The notes below the pieces were generated by a model. It worked only from the letters and a program-made list of their open reading frames with translations. It was not told the DNA's origin and searched no databases. Of a DNA stretch of 64,000 nucleotides, positions 16,015-25,754 are shown piece after piece. The DNA comes from Salirhabdus sp. Marseille-P4669. Lineage in GTDB: Bacteria > Bacillota > Bacilli > Bacillales > Alkalibacillaceae. The translations under genes and the position numbers were made by a program. Position 1 is the stretch's first letter; each line of letters starts with the position of its first letter. The DNA is taken from positions 496,001-560,000 of the forward strand of contig NZ_OEQK01000001.1 of assembly GCF_900240405.1 (NCBI RefSeq), in the 5' to 3' direction.

Positions 16015-17265
16015 ATGTTTTTTCGAACGGTTTTCGTAAGCGACATTCATCCGATGGCGCGAAAGCTGATGCTCGTGAATGCGTTGCGTAGTATTGGACA
16101 AGGTATGCTCGTTGTTGTTTTAGTATTATACTTGGCAGAGCTTGGCTGGGATTCAGTCACGATTGGGGCTGTGCTTACAGCGGGTGGATTATTAAGCGTC
16201 ATGCTTGCTCCTTTTATTGGGATTATTAGTGACAGATTTGGTCGTAAGCCCTTTGTCATTTGTTCCGAGCTGTTAACAGCCTTGTGTGCGGTCGTTGGAA
16301 TCGTCACGACAAACGGAATATTATTATTTTTCGCAATAGCCCTTGCTGGATTTGGAAAAGCGGATGCAGGCTCCTCCAGTCCCTTTGCACCGGCAGAGCA
16401 AGCGTGGCTCGCATCCTTTATTAAATCCTCGGATCGGGGGAAAATATACAGCTTTCATAACGCCCTCAGCTTTTTTGGCTTGGCAACAGGGGCACTGTTC
16501 GTCGGAGCCATGAGCTTTGAAACAACCTATTTTGGAATCTCTTCCTATCAGATGCCTTTTTATATTGTTTTATTCCTATCGCTACTTTCTCCTATCATTC
16601 TTTGGACGATTACGGATAATAGGAAGAAATCGACTACAATTGTAAAAATCGACGAAGAGCTGGAAAAGGGAATTGCAAAAAAAGAGAATGCAGCTGTTTG
16701 GAAGCTTGCGGGCATCAATGTGTTAAATGCGATAGCAATCGGATTAACAGGTCCGATGATGACCTATTGGTTTTCGGTAACGTTTGGGGCTAGTCCGACG
16801 CAAATTGGAGGGACGTTGGCATTTACCTTTTTTGCAACGGGAATCGCATCGATTTTACAAGCGGGATTTTCCCATAAGCATGGTGCGGTTCGTTCTGTCG
16901 TTATTGTGAGGAGTATTGCAAGTCTGTTTCTTTTGTTGATGCCGCTCGTCCATTCGTATGCGATTGTATCGGTCCTTTATATTTTACGTACCTCGTTAAA
17001 CCGTGGAACCCAAGGTGCTCAGCAGGCGTTAAGTGTGAGTCTTACCCGGGATGTGCGGCGTGGGTTTGCATCTAGTGTGAACCTCTTTTCCATGCGACTG
17101 CCGATCTCAGTGGGACCTTATATTACGGGACACTTATTTAGCTTAGGTGCCTTTTCAACTCCTTTTTATCTTGCGTCTGGATTGCATTTTGGATTTGTGT
17201 ACTTGTATGGCAAAACATTTAGCAGCTATGATGCGGAAATGAAATTAAATCCGTCCTCGAGCTAA
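16015..17265 (+). CDS. MFS transporter
   Basis: A 416-residue major facilitator protein with about 12 hydrophobic segments. The loop 2-3 signature GIISDRFGRKPFVI is present and a charged central loop (DNRKKSTTIVKIDEELEKG) separates the two halves. GTGGGGGGAAATT precedes the ATG at 16015. It follows the pqq terminator by about 95 bp on the same strand, so it has its own promoter or weak read-through. Substrate unknown; PQQ export is conceivable from position alone. Confidence 0.85.
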   Translation: MFFRTVFVSDIHPMARKLMLVNALRSIGQGMLVVVLVLYLAELGWDSVTIGAVLTAGGLLSVMLAPFIGIISDRFGRKPFVICSELLTALCAVVGIVTTNGILLFFAIALAGFGKADAGSSSPFAPAEQAWLASFIKSSDRGKIYSFHNALSFFGLATGALFVGAMSFETTYFGISSYQMPFYIVLFLSLLSPIILWTITDNRKKSTTIVKIDEELEKGIAKKENAAVWKLAGINVLNAIAIGLTGPMMTYWFSVTFGASPTQIGGTLAFTFFATGIASILQAGFSHKHGAVRSVVIVRSIASLFLLLMPLVHSYAIVSVLYILRTSLNRGTQGAQQALSVSLTRDVRRGFASSVNLFSMRLPISVGPYITGHLFSLGAFSTPFYLASGLHFGFVYLYGKTFSSYDAEMKLNPSSS

Positions 17266-17276
17266 ACAGTAAAGAA

Positions 17277-17306
17277 GGCAGTAAGGAATTGTCCCTTACT
17301 GCCTTT
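17277..17306. terminator. Bidirectional terminator between convergent genes
   Basis: GGCAGTAAGG and CCTTACTGCC form a perfect 10-bp stem with TTT on the plus side and an A-rich run (AAAGAA) on the left that reads as T on the minus strand. The last codons of the minus-strand gene lie in one arm. Confidence 0.8.
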
Positions 17307-18369
17307 CCATCGTAATGCTAACCCTTTTTAAATTATTGTTGTAGTAAACGAGTTCAAAGGTATTTTCACTCGTAACATAAATCAAGAAGTTTCGTTTCAC
17401 CGGCTCGTCACTCGGTATTAGGTTATCCTCCTCATCCGAAAAGCCTTCATATAAATAAAGCTTATACGCGTTTTGGTCTAATTGTTCGAGCTCATAATAA
17501 ATCAGTCCAGGTATTTCATTTGTATTTACGATGTGGTTTTCCATCATTAGCGTATGCTCGTCCATAAAGTTCATGCTCGCTAGCAATTGTGGGCCATCCA
17601 TAATGGTTTCCTCGTATGCCGCCCAATTCCCATGTAGTAGCGGGACATGTACAAGCTTTTCCTCATTTGGATATTGTAAAGGCATAAACTTATAAACAAA
17701 GTCATAGAGACCCATTTCAGAGCCTGTTACTTCCTCAGTTTTCGATTGTTCAATTCCCTTATAATATGGTGCTGCGGATTCACTTCCAGGATATTTCAAC
17801 AACGCCTCTGAAACGGCAGAATAGTAGGAGCCTTTGTAATAATGGTAGCCTTGATAGTAGGCAAACTCATCGCCATTTGGATTCGCAACGGGTGATGCAA
17901 CGATTGCTTCATCTATACTGCGAAAGCCCATCATCACACCATCAGGATTAATCATGGTCATGTTTTTATATCGGGTACCATCAGCATCCTCGTATTCTTT
18001 GTAGGAACTATATTCTGATTCATAGGTAATGATTGGATATTTCTGCTCGGTTTGTTGAAATTCTTTTATGATTTTACGTGTGCTGGATTCTGGACTAGAC
18101 TTTTCCTCTGAAGCATTCACCTCTTCCGCACTTAAAACCTCCGTATCTTGGTCGACTGTAGTTGTTTCCGCTGTAGCTTCTGTTTCAGAAGGGTTCGAGA
18201 ATATTTCCTTTAAACTAATTGTGGTGAATACCGTACCAACAATTAAAAAAGGCAAAAAGAGAAAAATCATTTTATACGAATTCTTGAAAATACTATTGGC
18301 GATCAAAATAATAGATAGTAGTAAAATAGTAATTCCTGTTCCAATTAAAATATAGTAGACATTTTCCAA
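17296..18369 (-). CDS. Membrane-anchored protein of unknown function
   Basis: A 357-residue protein with two N-terminal transmembrane helices (about residues 6-27 and 33-52). A Glu/Thr/Ser-rich linker (about 58-98) follows, then an extracytoplasmic or cytoplasmic domain of about 250 residues. That domain is rich in Tyr (EFAYYQGYHYYKGSYY) and ends in alternating beta-like stretches. I do not recognise the family. It is a single gene, convergent with the MFS transporter and upstream of the MetX-like hydrolase on the same strand. Confidence 0.75.
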   Translation of the reverse strand: MENVYYILIGTGITILLLSIILIANSIFKNSYKMIFLFLPFLIVGTVFTTISLKEIFSNPSETEATAETTTVDQDTEVLSAEEVNASEEKSSPESSTRKIIKEFQQTEQKYPIITYESEYSSYKEYEDADGTRYKNMTMINPDGVMMGFRSIDEAIVASPVANPNGDEFAYYQGYHYYKGSYYSAVSEALLKYPGSESAAPYYKGIEQSKTEEVTGSEMGLYDFVYKFMPLQYPNEEKLVHVPLLHGNWAAYEETIMDGPQLLASMNFMDEHTLMMENHIVNTNEIPGLIYYELEQLDQNAYKLYLYEGFSDEEDNLIPSDEPVKRNFLIYVTSENTFELVYYNNNLKRVSITMERQ

Positions 18370-18503
18370 TAATGGTTCCTCGCTTTGTCGTGTTGTAAGC
18401 CTATTATATCATGTGGAGGAAAATAGATTTAGGAAAATATATTCAAATATTAACCTTTACTAGTACTTTTTATATAGGAATATTTGAATGTGTTACCCTT
18501 TCT

Positions 18504-19556
18504 TTAAACTGCAGTATCCAATAATTCCTTTAAATACCCATCAACCTGTGCAAAATATGCTTCTCCCTCACTTCCAAACAATCCAAAATGGCCACAAATA
18601 CTATGAATTACTTTCAATTCACTATTTGGAATGAGCTTCTGCTCGGCTTCGCAATCTCGTACAGGGAAAAACATATCCTCATCAATTGGCATGACGTATG
18701 TTTTGGCTTTTATTCTACCAAGGGCCTCTTCTAGGTTTCCGTCTGTCATTCTACTAACATCTCCACGTTGCCATTTCCAAGCGATTGTTAACAGTGCATT
18801 CGGATCCATGTCTTGGAAAAGGGGGCGGAGGAAGCCATCTGTAAATTCTTCCGCTGTTCGCACTCCGAATAATGTCCATTTTTCTTGTTTGTAAAACTCT
18901 GTTGATAGCCCCATCACAGCCCAAATATCAGCATGTCTTCCTAATCCATCTGCTACCTCGATATGTGATGAATAGTTACCATCTTTCCAGCCGGAATCCG
19001 ACGTAATGGCATCCATCAATGTTTTGGTAAACAAAAAGTCATGCATCGTATTTTTTGCAGTACCGGCAATAGGTGCAGCACGCTTTACCATATCTGGAAA
19101 TCGAACTGCCCATTCGTAGGTTTGTTGTGCCCCCATAGATCCCCCAACCACTAAAGCAATTTCTTCAATTTCGTACTTTTCGGTTAAGAATTGATGCTGG
19201 GCGCGGACGTCGTCTCCAATACGTACTTTTGGGAAGTTTGCCATTGCAATGGGCTCTGGACTGTTGTGTGGAGAACTGGACAAGCCATTTCCGATTTGAT
19301 TGATTAATACGATGAAGTACTTCGTTGGATCGAGCGCTCGTCCTTCACCAATGTAAGGGTCATATGCGAAGTGCGTTCCGGAAAACCAAGTGGGTATCAC
19401 AATCACATTGTTTTTTGCTTGATTTAGCGTGCCATATGTTTTATAAGCAAGCTTGCAATCTGGAATTTGTCCACCATCCTCCAAGGTAAAATCCCCAATA
19501 CGATACATCTCATATTCACCATGGAACTCTGATGTATAGTACTTGTTTTCTATCAT
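18504..19556 (-). CDS. Alpha/beta hydrolase, homoserine O-acetyltransferase (MetX)-like
   Basis: A 350-residue alpha/beta-hydrolase of the MetX superfamily. The nucleophile elbow is GGSMGAQQTYEW, the catalytic Asp lies in PIDEDMFFPV and the His in CGHFGLFG. The early NVIVIPTWFSGTHF and ALDPTKYFIVLINQIGNG segments are typical of MetX-like acyltransferases, but the region is shorter and deviates from true MetX, so substrate assignment is open. No methionine genes are nearby. GGAGGG lies upstream of the ATG on the minus strand. Confidence 0.82.
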   Translation of the reverse strand: MIENKYYTSEFHGEYEMYRIGDFTLEDGGQIPDCKLAYKTYGTLNQAKNNVIVIPTWFSGTHFAYDPYIGEGRALDPTKYFIVLINQIGNGLSSSPHNSPEPIAMANFPKVRIGDDVRAQHQFLTEKYEIEEIALVVGGSMGAQQTYEWAVRFPDMVKRAAPIAGTAKNTMHDFLFTKTLMDAITSDSGWKDGNYSSHIEVADGLGRHADIWAVMGLSTEFYKQEKWTLFGVRTAEEFTDGFLRPLFQDMDPNALLTIAWKWQRGDVSRMTDGNLEEALGRIKAKTYVMPIDEDMFFPVRDCEAEQKLIPNSELKVIHSICGHFGLFGSEGEAYFAQVDGYLKELLDTAV

Positions 19557-19704
19557 TTGTATCCCTCCTAAAGGTTTTGATAGTTAAGTATATTTCCTGA
19601 ATTTATGGAAAAGAACAGAATTTGTATATCATTTTGTCGTAAAAGATTCAGTGAGGTGAATGGAAATTTGTGCCTATAAAATTTACAAATATTTGGTTTT
19701 AGTA

Positions 19705-19733
19705 TTGCTTTGTAGTATGATTATTTATATAAA
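19705..19733 (+). promoter_or_regulatory. Possible promoter of the first PAS-GGDEF gene
   Basis: TTGCTT (19705-19710), a 17-bp spacer and TATAAA (19728-19733), 60 bp upstream of the ATG at 19793. Confidence 0.45.
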
Positions 19734-19792
19734 GTAGGTTAAAATACCTATAAAATGATAGTCTTGTTTCTTGGCTAGAGGGGGACATCGCG

Positions 19793-22201
19793 ATGGAATT
19801 TTATTCGAATCTAGAAGAGTTAACTACAATATTTGATGCTATGGATGATTTCGTATTTTTAATGAAGATAGAAGAAAATTCATTGCGATATCTATATGCA
19901 AATGATGCTGCGAAGCGTATTCGCAAGCATAACAATATAATAGGCTCTATGATAGAAAATGTATTACCGAAAAGAGCAGCAGATTTTTTAATTGAAAAAT
20001 ATCATGAAGCCGCCAATACGAAAAAGAAAGTTTTATTCGAGGATACGTTTTATTCACAAAGTGGCTTAATTATTGGGGAAACCTCTCTTAATCCACTAGA
20101 ATCAGAGGATGGGCTATGTCGTTATGTTGTTGGGATTACGAGGGATATAACTGAAAGAAGAAAGCAAGAAGCCGTTTTGAAGGAAGCGAAAAGAAAGCAT
20201 ATACGAACGAATAAAAGGCTTCAATCTTTAGTGAATCATAACAACGAAGGCGTTTTTGAACTCGATTTAACAGGTCATTTTTTAAGTATTAATGATAAAG
20301 CATTGGAAATAACAGGTTTTCAACGAGAAGATGTTATTGGAATGTCTTTTCAGTCATTTATAACAAACGATGATAAAGAGGAAGTACAAGGTCATTTCCA
20401 AAATGCATTACTCGGTAGAAATAGAGAATTGGAAGCTTGGGTTTACAAATATAACGGCGACAAGGTGCTTGTGGAGATTAAGGGAATTCCAATTATTGTG
20501 GATGATCAATTGGAAGGCATATATTGTATTGTGAATGACATTACCGAGAAACGTCGCTTGAAGTTTCTTTTAGAAGAAAGAGAGCAAAAATATAGATCGT
20601 TATTTGAGCACCATCCAGACCCGATATTTACCCTCAATCGGGAAGGTGTAGTAGTAGCTGGTAACCGGAGTACAGAAAAAATAACAGGGAATTCAATTGA
20701 AAACTACGTTGGAAAATCATTTATGGAATTTCTTTTTCCTGAAGACATGAAGAAGGCAGTTCATTATTTTGAAAAGTCCATTAAGGAAAGAAGTGCTCAG
20801 ACCTATGAAATATCTTTCCAACATGAAAATGGTCAAATTAAAGACATACTGATAACCAATGTACCGATAATAGTCGATCACGAAATCATTGGTGTGTACG
20901 GACTTACTAAGGATATAACAGAAGAGAGGCTCTATCAAAGGGTATTATATGAAACGAAAGAAGAGCTAGAATCTTTCTGGAATTATACAGCAGATCCAAT
21001 CTTTTTATTTTCAGAAGGTAGGATGGTGAAGGTCAACCCAGCTTTTGAGCAAATGTTTGGATTTACGGAGGCGGAAGTTCGAGAAGAAGGAAAAAACTTA
21101 ACAATTCCGTATGAATATAGTGATGATCCTATGGAAATTAGTGAACGAATTCGTAGTGGGGAAATCATTACGTTATTTGAAACAAAAAGAAAAACCAAAA
21201 CAGGGGAACTATTAGATATTATTGCAACCTATACCCCGATTAAAAATGCTGAAGGGGCCATTATAGGTGGGACGGCTTTTTATAAGGATGTTACGGAATA
21301 TAAAGATGCACAAAGGGAGCTTTTAAAAGCAGAAGAAAAGTTCCGATTGATAACAGAGAATGCTTTTGATGGAATAAAGGTGTTGAATAGGAAGGGTATT
21401 GTGGAATATGCTTCACCATCCTATGAGAAAATAATGGGTTATTCACCAGCGGAGCTAGTGAATGAGCCGTTTGATAAATATTCAGATCGTGAAAGCTTAC
21501 ATCATTTAATTCAAGAGTTTCGTGCTGTCGTTAGGGGGAAAGAAAATACACCACTTGAAGCAAGACTAAAGCATAAGAATGGTCATTGGAAATGGGTCGA
21601 GATTACGTTAGCACCGATTGAAGAAGGAAATGAAATTAATCAAGTGGTCTGTATTGCGCGTGATATAACAGAAAAGAAAAAGCAGCAACAGGTGTTGGAA
21701 AAGTTAGCCTTTCATGACTATTTAACGGGATTGCCAAATAGAAGAGTATTTGATGATACATTAACGGAAGCATTGATAGATGCAAAGAATAATAGTAAAC
21801 AAATTGCAGTAATGATGCTAGATGGGCTAAGATTCAAAGAAATTAACGATTCATTTGGGCATGATGCAGGAGATGAAGTCATTCGTGAATTAGCAAGACG
21901 AGTACAGGGATGTGTTCGTAAAACGGATGTTGTGGCTCGATTTGGAGGAGATGAATTAGGAATTATCGTTCGGGAGCTTGATAGTGAGAAGCGAGCCATT
22001 GGTATTGCAGAACGAATCATTATGGCATTGCATAAGCCTCTCTATTACAACGGTCACATAATTGAATTTGGTGTAGGAATTGGGATATCCTTTTATCCAG
22101 AACACGGTCAAAGTAAAAAGGAGCTCATCAAATTAGCTGACAATGCTCTGTATGAGGCAAAGGGATTAAAGGTTAGCTCTTATAAAGTATACAGAGTCTA
22201 G
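19793..22201 (+). CDS. Multi-PAS GGDEF protein (putative diguanylate cyclase), first of a tandem pair
   Basis: An 802-residue soluble sensor with about five PAS domains (roughly 5-118, 140-255, 265-385, 390-505, 510-632) and a C-terminal GGDEF domain (about 640-800). PAS/PAC ends are marked by repeated GITRDITERR or GLTKDITEE motifs. In the cyclase domain LDGLRFKEIND and GHDAGDE keep the metal- and guanine-binding residues, and RKTD upstream fits the RxxD inhibitory site. The active-site signature is GGDEL (residues 718-722), not GGDEF, so catalysis is uncertain. No transmembrane helix is seen. GAGGGGG precedes the ATG. The neighbour downstream is a same-length paralogue. Confidence 0.9.
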   Translation: MEFYSNLEELTTIFDAMDDFVFLMKIEENSLRYLYANDAAKRIRKHNNIIGSMIENVLPKRAADFLIEKYHEAANTKKKVLFEDTFYSQSGLIIGETSLNPLESEDGLCRYVVGITRDITERRKQEAVLKEAKRKHIRTNKRLQSLVNHNNEGVFELDLTGHFLSINDKALEITGFQREDVIGMSFQSFITNDDKEEVQGHFQNALLGRNRELEAWVYKYNGDKVLVEIKGIPIIVDDQLEGIYCIVNDITEKRRLKFLLEEREQKYRSLFEHHPDPIFTLNREGVVVAGNRSTEKITGNSIENYVGKSFMEFLFPEDMKKAVHYFEKSIKERSAQTYEISFQHENGQIKDILITNVPIIVDHEIIGVYGLTKDITEERLYQRVLYETKEELESFWNYTADPIFLFSEGRMVKVNPAFEQMFGFTEAEVREEGKNLTIPYEYSDDPMEISERIRSGEIITLFETKRKTKTGELLDIIATYTPIKNAEGAIIGGTAFYKDVTEYKDAQRELLKAEEKFRLITENAFDGIKVLNRKGIVEYASPSYEKIMGYSPAELVNEPFDKYSDRESLHHLIQEFRAVVRGKENTPLEARLKHKNGHWKWVEITLAPIEEGNEINQVVCIARDITEKKKQQQVLEKLAFHDYLTGLPNRRVFDDTLTEALIDAKNNSKQIAVMMLDGLRFKEINDSFGHDAGDEVIRELARRVQGCVRKTDVVARFGGDELGIIVRELDSEKRAIGIAERIIMALHKPLYYNGHIIEFGVGIGISFYPEHGQSKKELIKLADNALYEAKGLKVSSYKVYRV

Positions 22202-22221
22202 TATTCTAGGCTCTTTTTTTA
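22193..22221 (+). terminator. Terminator overlapping the end of the first PAS-GGDEF gene
   Basis: AGAGTCTAG, loop TATT, CTAGGCTCT, then seven T residues. The stop codon lies in the left arm. Confidence 0.75.
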
Positions 22222-22437
22222 TCTCCGAAAGATGCTGTTTGTCTCTTTCTATATTTAGGATATTATCTGAATTTATAGTCTTTCGTTGTGGTAAGGTGTT
22301 TTCATTTTTTTTGGAGATAAATAGAGTTATACTACTTTAGTAATAAAATTTGGAGATTATTGGAAAATAAATCTTGTATATCTAGATTTTGGATATAAAG
22401 GGATTTTTATATAGATATTTAGTTAGGAGAAATCATC

Positions 22438-24846
22438 ATGACTAGTATTTCGAGCATAATACGTAACTTAACTGGAATTTTTGGAGCTATTGATGATTTA
22501 GTATTTTTCATGAGAGCGGTTCAAGGCTCTTTTCGATATGAATATGCGAATGAATCGGCATTAGCTTTATTAAATATAGAGGAAAAGACGTTAATTGGAA
22601 GTTTGATGGAGGACGTATTACCGAATGACATGGCACGTTCGTTAATCGACAAGTACAATGAAGCGATAAACGACAATAAAAAGGTTGTTTTTGAGGAAAG
22701 ATTGGCAATGCAGAATGGTTTCGTCATTGGGGAAACATCCTTAACTCCTCTCGTATTCGATGATATCCCATATGTACTAGGGATTGTTCGTGACATTACC
22801 TCTAGAAAGAGAAGTAATGTGGAGCTAAATCATACGAAAGTAGAATTAGAAAGAAGCAACAAACGGCTTCAATCATTAGTAGATCATAATGGTGATGCCA
22901 TTTATGAGCTAGATTTAGAAGGTAATTTTAAAAGTTTTAATAAGAAAGCATTAGAAATCACAGGTTACTCCAAAGAGGAACTAATGGCCTTGAAGTTTAG
23001 TGATTTATTAGTAGAAGAGTACAAAGCAGAATTGCTAGCTCACTTTAACGATGGGCTTCAAGGGGAGCAGCAAGAGTTTGAGGGATGGATTTATAATCGA
23101 AAAGGAGAAAAAATTCTCCTGGAAATCAAAAGTATACCGATCCTTATTGATGGTAAGCTTGAAGGTATATATGGCATCTCCCGTGATATTACCGAGGAAA
23201 GAAAGCTGAAAAAACTACTAGAGGAAAACAGGCAAAAATATGAATCGTTGTTTGAACATCATCCAGATGCGATTTTTACTTATGACATCGAAGGCTATTT
23301 ACTAGATGGGAATAAGAGTGCTGAAAAATTCACAGGGTATTCAAGAGATGAAGGATTAGGTACAAATTTTGCGGATTATATTGTACCTGAAGATGTAGAG
23401 AAATCGATGCATCACTTTCATAAAGCGATTGAGGAAAAAAGTGCTGAATCCTGTGAAATAGCCATGCAGCGTAAAGATGGTCAGCGAGTGGACCTATTTG
23501 TGACGAATGTTCCGATTGTAGTGGATCATGAAGTAATCGGTGTTTTTGGCTTAGCAAGAGATATTACAGCGGAAAAGCATGCGCAAAAAGTAATTCGCGA
23601 AACGAAAGAAGAGCTAGAATCCTTTTGGAACTATTCGGCAGACCCTATTTTCTTTTTTGCGAACAATCAAATTGTAAAAGTAAATCCTGCTTTTGAAAAG
23701 ATGTTTGGGTTTACCGAAAAGGAAATGCTTCAGGATGGCACGATTAATGTTCCTGCCCATTTGAAGTGGGACCATTTTGAAATAAACAGACGAATCCAAA
23801 AGGGTGAAGTAATCAAGCTTTATGAAACAAAACGCCTCACAAAAGCTGGTGAGCAATTAGATATTATTGCTACGTACACGCCGATTAAGAACGATAAAGG
23901 CGAAATCATAGGAGGAACGGCTTTTTATAAGGATGTTACCGAATATAAGGAATACCAACGAAAGCTCTTAAAAAGTGAGGAGAAATTCCGTCTTATTACA
24001 GAGAATGCCTTTGATGGAATCAAACTTGTCAATACATCAGGTATAGTTGAATATTTATCGCCATCCTATGAAAGGATCATTGGGTATACGGAATCGGAAT
24101 ATATGAACAAACCGTTTGGAAGTATCTATCAAGGAGAAGAGAGAGACAAACTGGAAAAGGAATTTCGTGATGTGCTAAGTGGGAAACGGAATTCGCTCTT
24201 AGAAGTGAAGCTACAACATAAACGTGGACACTGGATATGGCTAGAAGTAGCAATGGCTCCTATTATGGAAGATGGGAAAATGAATCAAGTAGTTTGTATT
24301 TCTCGGGATATTACAGAGCGAAGAAAGCAGAGGGATGTACTAAAGGAATTGGCTTATCATGACTATTTAACAGGACTACCGAACCGTCGAGTGTTTGATG
24401 ACCGATTGGAACAGGGGATTGAAGCTGCAAAACAAAACAATAAGAAGCTCGCAGTTATGATGATAGATGGTTTGAAATTCAAAACAATTAATGACCATTA
24501 TGGCCATGATGCTGGGGATGCGGTATTAAAGGAATTAGCCATTCGCATCCAGTCTTGCGTTCGAAAAACAGATATCGTTGCAAGAATAGGCGGAGATGAG
24601 ATGGGGGTTATTCTAGGGGATTTGGATTCGGAGAAAGTTGCAATCGGGATTGCCGAGCGCATTGTAAAATCCTTCGAAAAGCCACTCGTTTATAATGGCC
24701 AAGACATACAGATGGGCGCTGGCGTCGGAATCTCCTTCTATCCAGACCACGCAAGCGTAAGAAAACAACTAGTGAAGCTTGCAGACTATGCCTTGTATGA
24801 TGCGAAGGAATTGGAGCAGAGTGCGTATCGGATTTATTCTTGTTGA
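22438..24846 (+). CDS. Multi-PAS GGDEF protein, second of a tandem pair
   Basis: Also 802 residues, colinear with the protein at 19793 through all five PAS domains and the cyclase domain, so the pair arose by tandem duplication. The cyclase domain keeps IDGLKFKTIND, GHDAGDA and the RKTD motif, but the signature is GGDEM (residues 718-722). The two copies have thus diverged at the fifth signature position independently, while the rest of the active site is kept. AGGAGA lies upstream of the ATG. The PAS domains differ enough (for example residues 1-120) to suggest different input signals. Confidence 0.9.
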   Translation: MTSISSIIRNLTGIFGAIDDLVFFMRAVQGSFRYEYANESALALLNIEEKTLIGSLMEDVLPNDMARSLIDKYNEAINDNKKVVFEERLAMQNGFVIGETSLTPLVFDDIPYVLGIVRDITSRKRSNVELNHTKVELERSNKRLQSLVDHNGDAIYELDLEGNFKSFNKKALEITGYSKEELMALKFSDLLVEEYKAELLAHFNDGLQGEQQEFEGWIYNRKGEKILLEIKSIPILIDGKLEGIYGISRDITEERKLKKLLEENRQKYESLFEHHPDAIFTYDIEGYLLDGNKSAEKFTGYSRDEGLGTNFADYIVPEDVEKSMHHFHKAIEEKSAESCEIAMQRKDGQRVDLFVTNVPIVVDHEVIGVFGLARDITAEKHAQKVIRETKEELESFWNYSADPIFFFANNQIVKVNPAFEKMFGFTEKEMLQDGTINVPAHLKWDHFEINRRIQKGEVIKLYETKRLTKAGEQLDIIATYTPIKNDKGEIIGGTAFYKDVTEYKEYQRKLLKSEEKFRLITENAFDGIKLVNTSGIVEYLSPSYERIIGYTESEYMNKPFGSIYQGEERDKLEKEFRDVLSGKRNSLLEVKLQHKRGHWIWLEVAMAPIMEDGKMNQVVCISRDITERRKQRDVLKELAYHDYLTGLPNRRVFDDRLEQGIEAAKQNNKKLAVMMIDGLKFKTINDHYGHDAGDAVLKELAIRIQSCVRKTDIVARIGGDEMGVILGDLDSEKVAIGIAERIVKSFEKPLVYNGQDIQMGAGVGISFYPDHASVRKQLVKLADYALYDAKELEQSAYRIYSC

Positions 24847-24863
24847 GAGCGTGCAGGGGGTTT

Positions 24864-24906
24864 GGGGGTGCCTGGCACGCCCCGGGATTTGCTGGAATTT
24901 GTCGAA
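24864..24906 (+). repeat. REP-like palindrome, degenerate copy
   Basis: GGGTGCCTGGCACGCCCCG, a 9-base insertion relative to the family, then GGAATTTGTCGAA. It begins about 18 bp after the stop of the second PAS-GGDEF gene. Confidence 0.75.
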
Positions 24907-24926
24907 TTGGTGTCCGCTTGTTTGGT

Positions 24927-24959
24927 GGGGGTGCCTGTCACTCCCCGAATTTTGTCGAA
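24927..24959 (+). repeat. REP-like palindrome
   Basis: GGGGTGCCTGTCACTCCCC followed by GAATTTTGTCGAA. A second copy directly behind the one at 24864, same orientation. Confidence 0.85.
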
Positions 24960-25056
24960 TGCTAGACAATCTTCAATCTTTACAATTTTTTGGGACTAAT
25001 CCTCCCCTTCTAGGAATATATTTTTACCATATATTCTTTTTGGGGGAGGAATTTTG

Positions 25057-25605
25057 ATGTCTAAGAAGGTTTTGATTCTGGCAGGGGATGCGGTGGAAGC
25101 TTTAGAAATCTATTATCCTTATTTTCGTTGTTTAGAAGAGGGGTATGATACAACGATTGCGGCAGCGGATGCCAAAAAACTACATACGGTTGTCCATGAT
25201 TTTGTTGGCTGGGAAACGTATACAGAAAAGCCGGGTTATCTTATTGAGGCTACGAAAAGCTTTGCTGAGGTAAACCCAGCTGATTATGATGCATTGATCA
25301 TTCCAGGTGGTCGTGCTCCGGAGCACATTCGACTAAATGAATATGTACCTGGCATCGTAAGCCATTTCTTTGTTGCTAAAAAGCCAATTGCAGCCGTATG
25401 TCATGCGGCTCAAGTGTTAACGACGGTTAAGGAGCACTTGCAAGGTAGAGAAATGACTGCTTATATTGCATGTAAACCAGAAGTGGAAGCAGCTGGCTCG
25501 ACCTATATTCAGGAACCCCTTCATACCGATGGGAATCTAATCTCTGGGCATGCATGGCCTGATATGCCAGGATTGATGAAGGAGTTTGTGAGGCAGGTTG
25601 GTTGA
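25057..25605 (+). CDS. DJ-1/PfpI family protein
   Basis: A 182-residue DJ-1 superfamily protein distinct from the one at 10810. The nucleophile region is AAVCHAAQVL (Cys-His) and the oxyanion strand is LIIPGGRAPEHIRLN. The internal segment VHDFVGWETYTEKPGYLI is typical of the longer PfpI subgroup found next to stress genes. The ATG at 25057 is chosen over TTG 25054 because of its GGGGGAGGA site. The stop is followed with no gap by a REP-like copy. Confidence 0.87.
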   Translation: MSKKVLILAGDAVEALEIYYPYFRCLEEGYDTTIAAADAKKLHTVVHDFVGWETYTEKPGYLIEATKSFAEVNPADYDALIIPGGRAPEHIRLNEYVPGIVSHFFVAKKPIAAVCHAAQVLTTVKEHLQGREMTAYIACKPEVEAAGSTYIQEPLHTDGNLISGHAWPDMPGLMKEFVRQVG

Positions 25606-25636
25606 GTGTGCCTGGCACCACCCGAAATTTGTCGAA
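25606..25636 (+). repeat. REP-like palindrome
   Basis: GTGTGCCTGGCACCACCC followed by GAAATTTGTCGAA, beginning at the base after the DJ-1 gene stop codon. Confidence 0.88.
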
Positions 25637-25640
25637 TACG

Positions 25641-25675
25641 AAGGAAGTGCCTCTATAGGTGCTTCCTTTTATTTT
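25641..25675 (+). terminator. Terminator behind the DJ-1 gene
   Basis: GGAAGTGCCT, loop CTAT, AGGTGCTTCC, then TTTTATTTT. It lies just 3' of the REP-like copy, so the repeat sits between the gene and its terminator. Confidence 0.75.
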
Positions 25676-25754
25676 GCAAGATTTCCATCCCTCTTTTGAG
25701 AAAGGATATTATCTTGTATAATCAAGGCATCATACTTAAAGGAGCGAGCCTAGT

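Noticed and set aside
24864-24959. REP-like copies considered as ordinary intrinsic terminators
   Set aside because: No T tract follows them and several genes have a separate conventional terminator just downstream, so they are a distinct repeat family.
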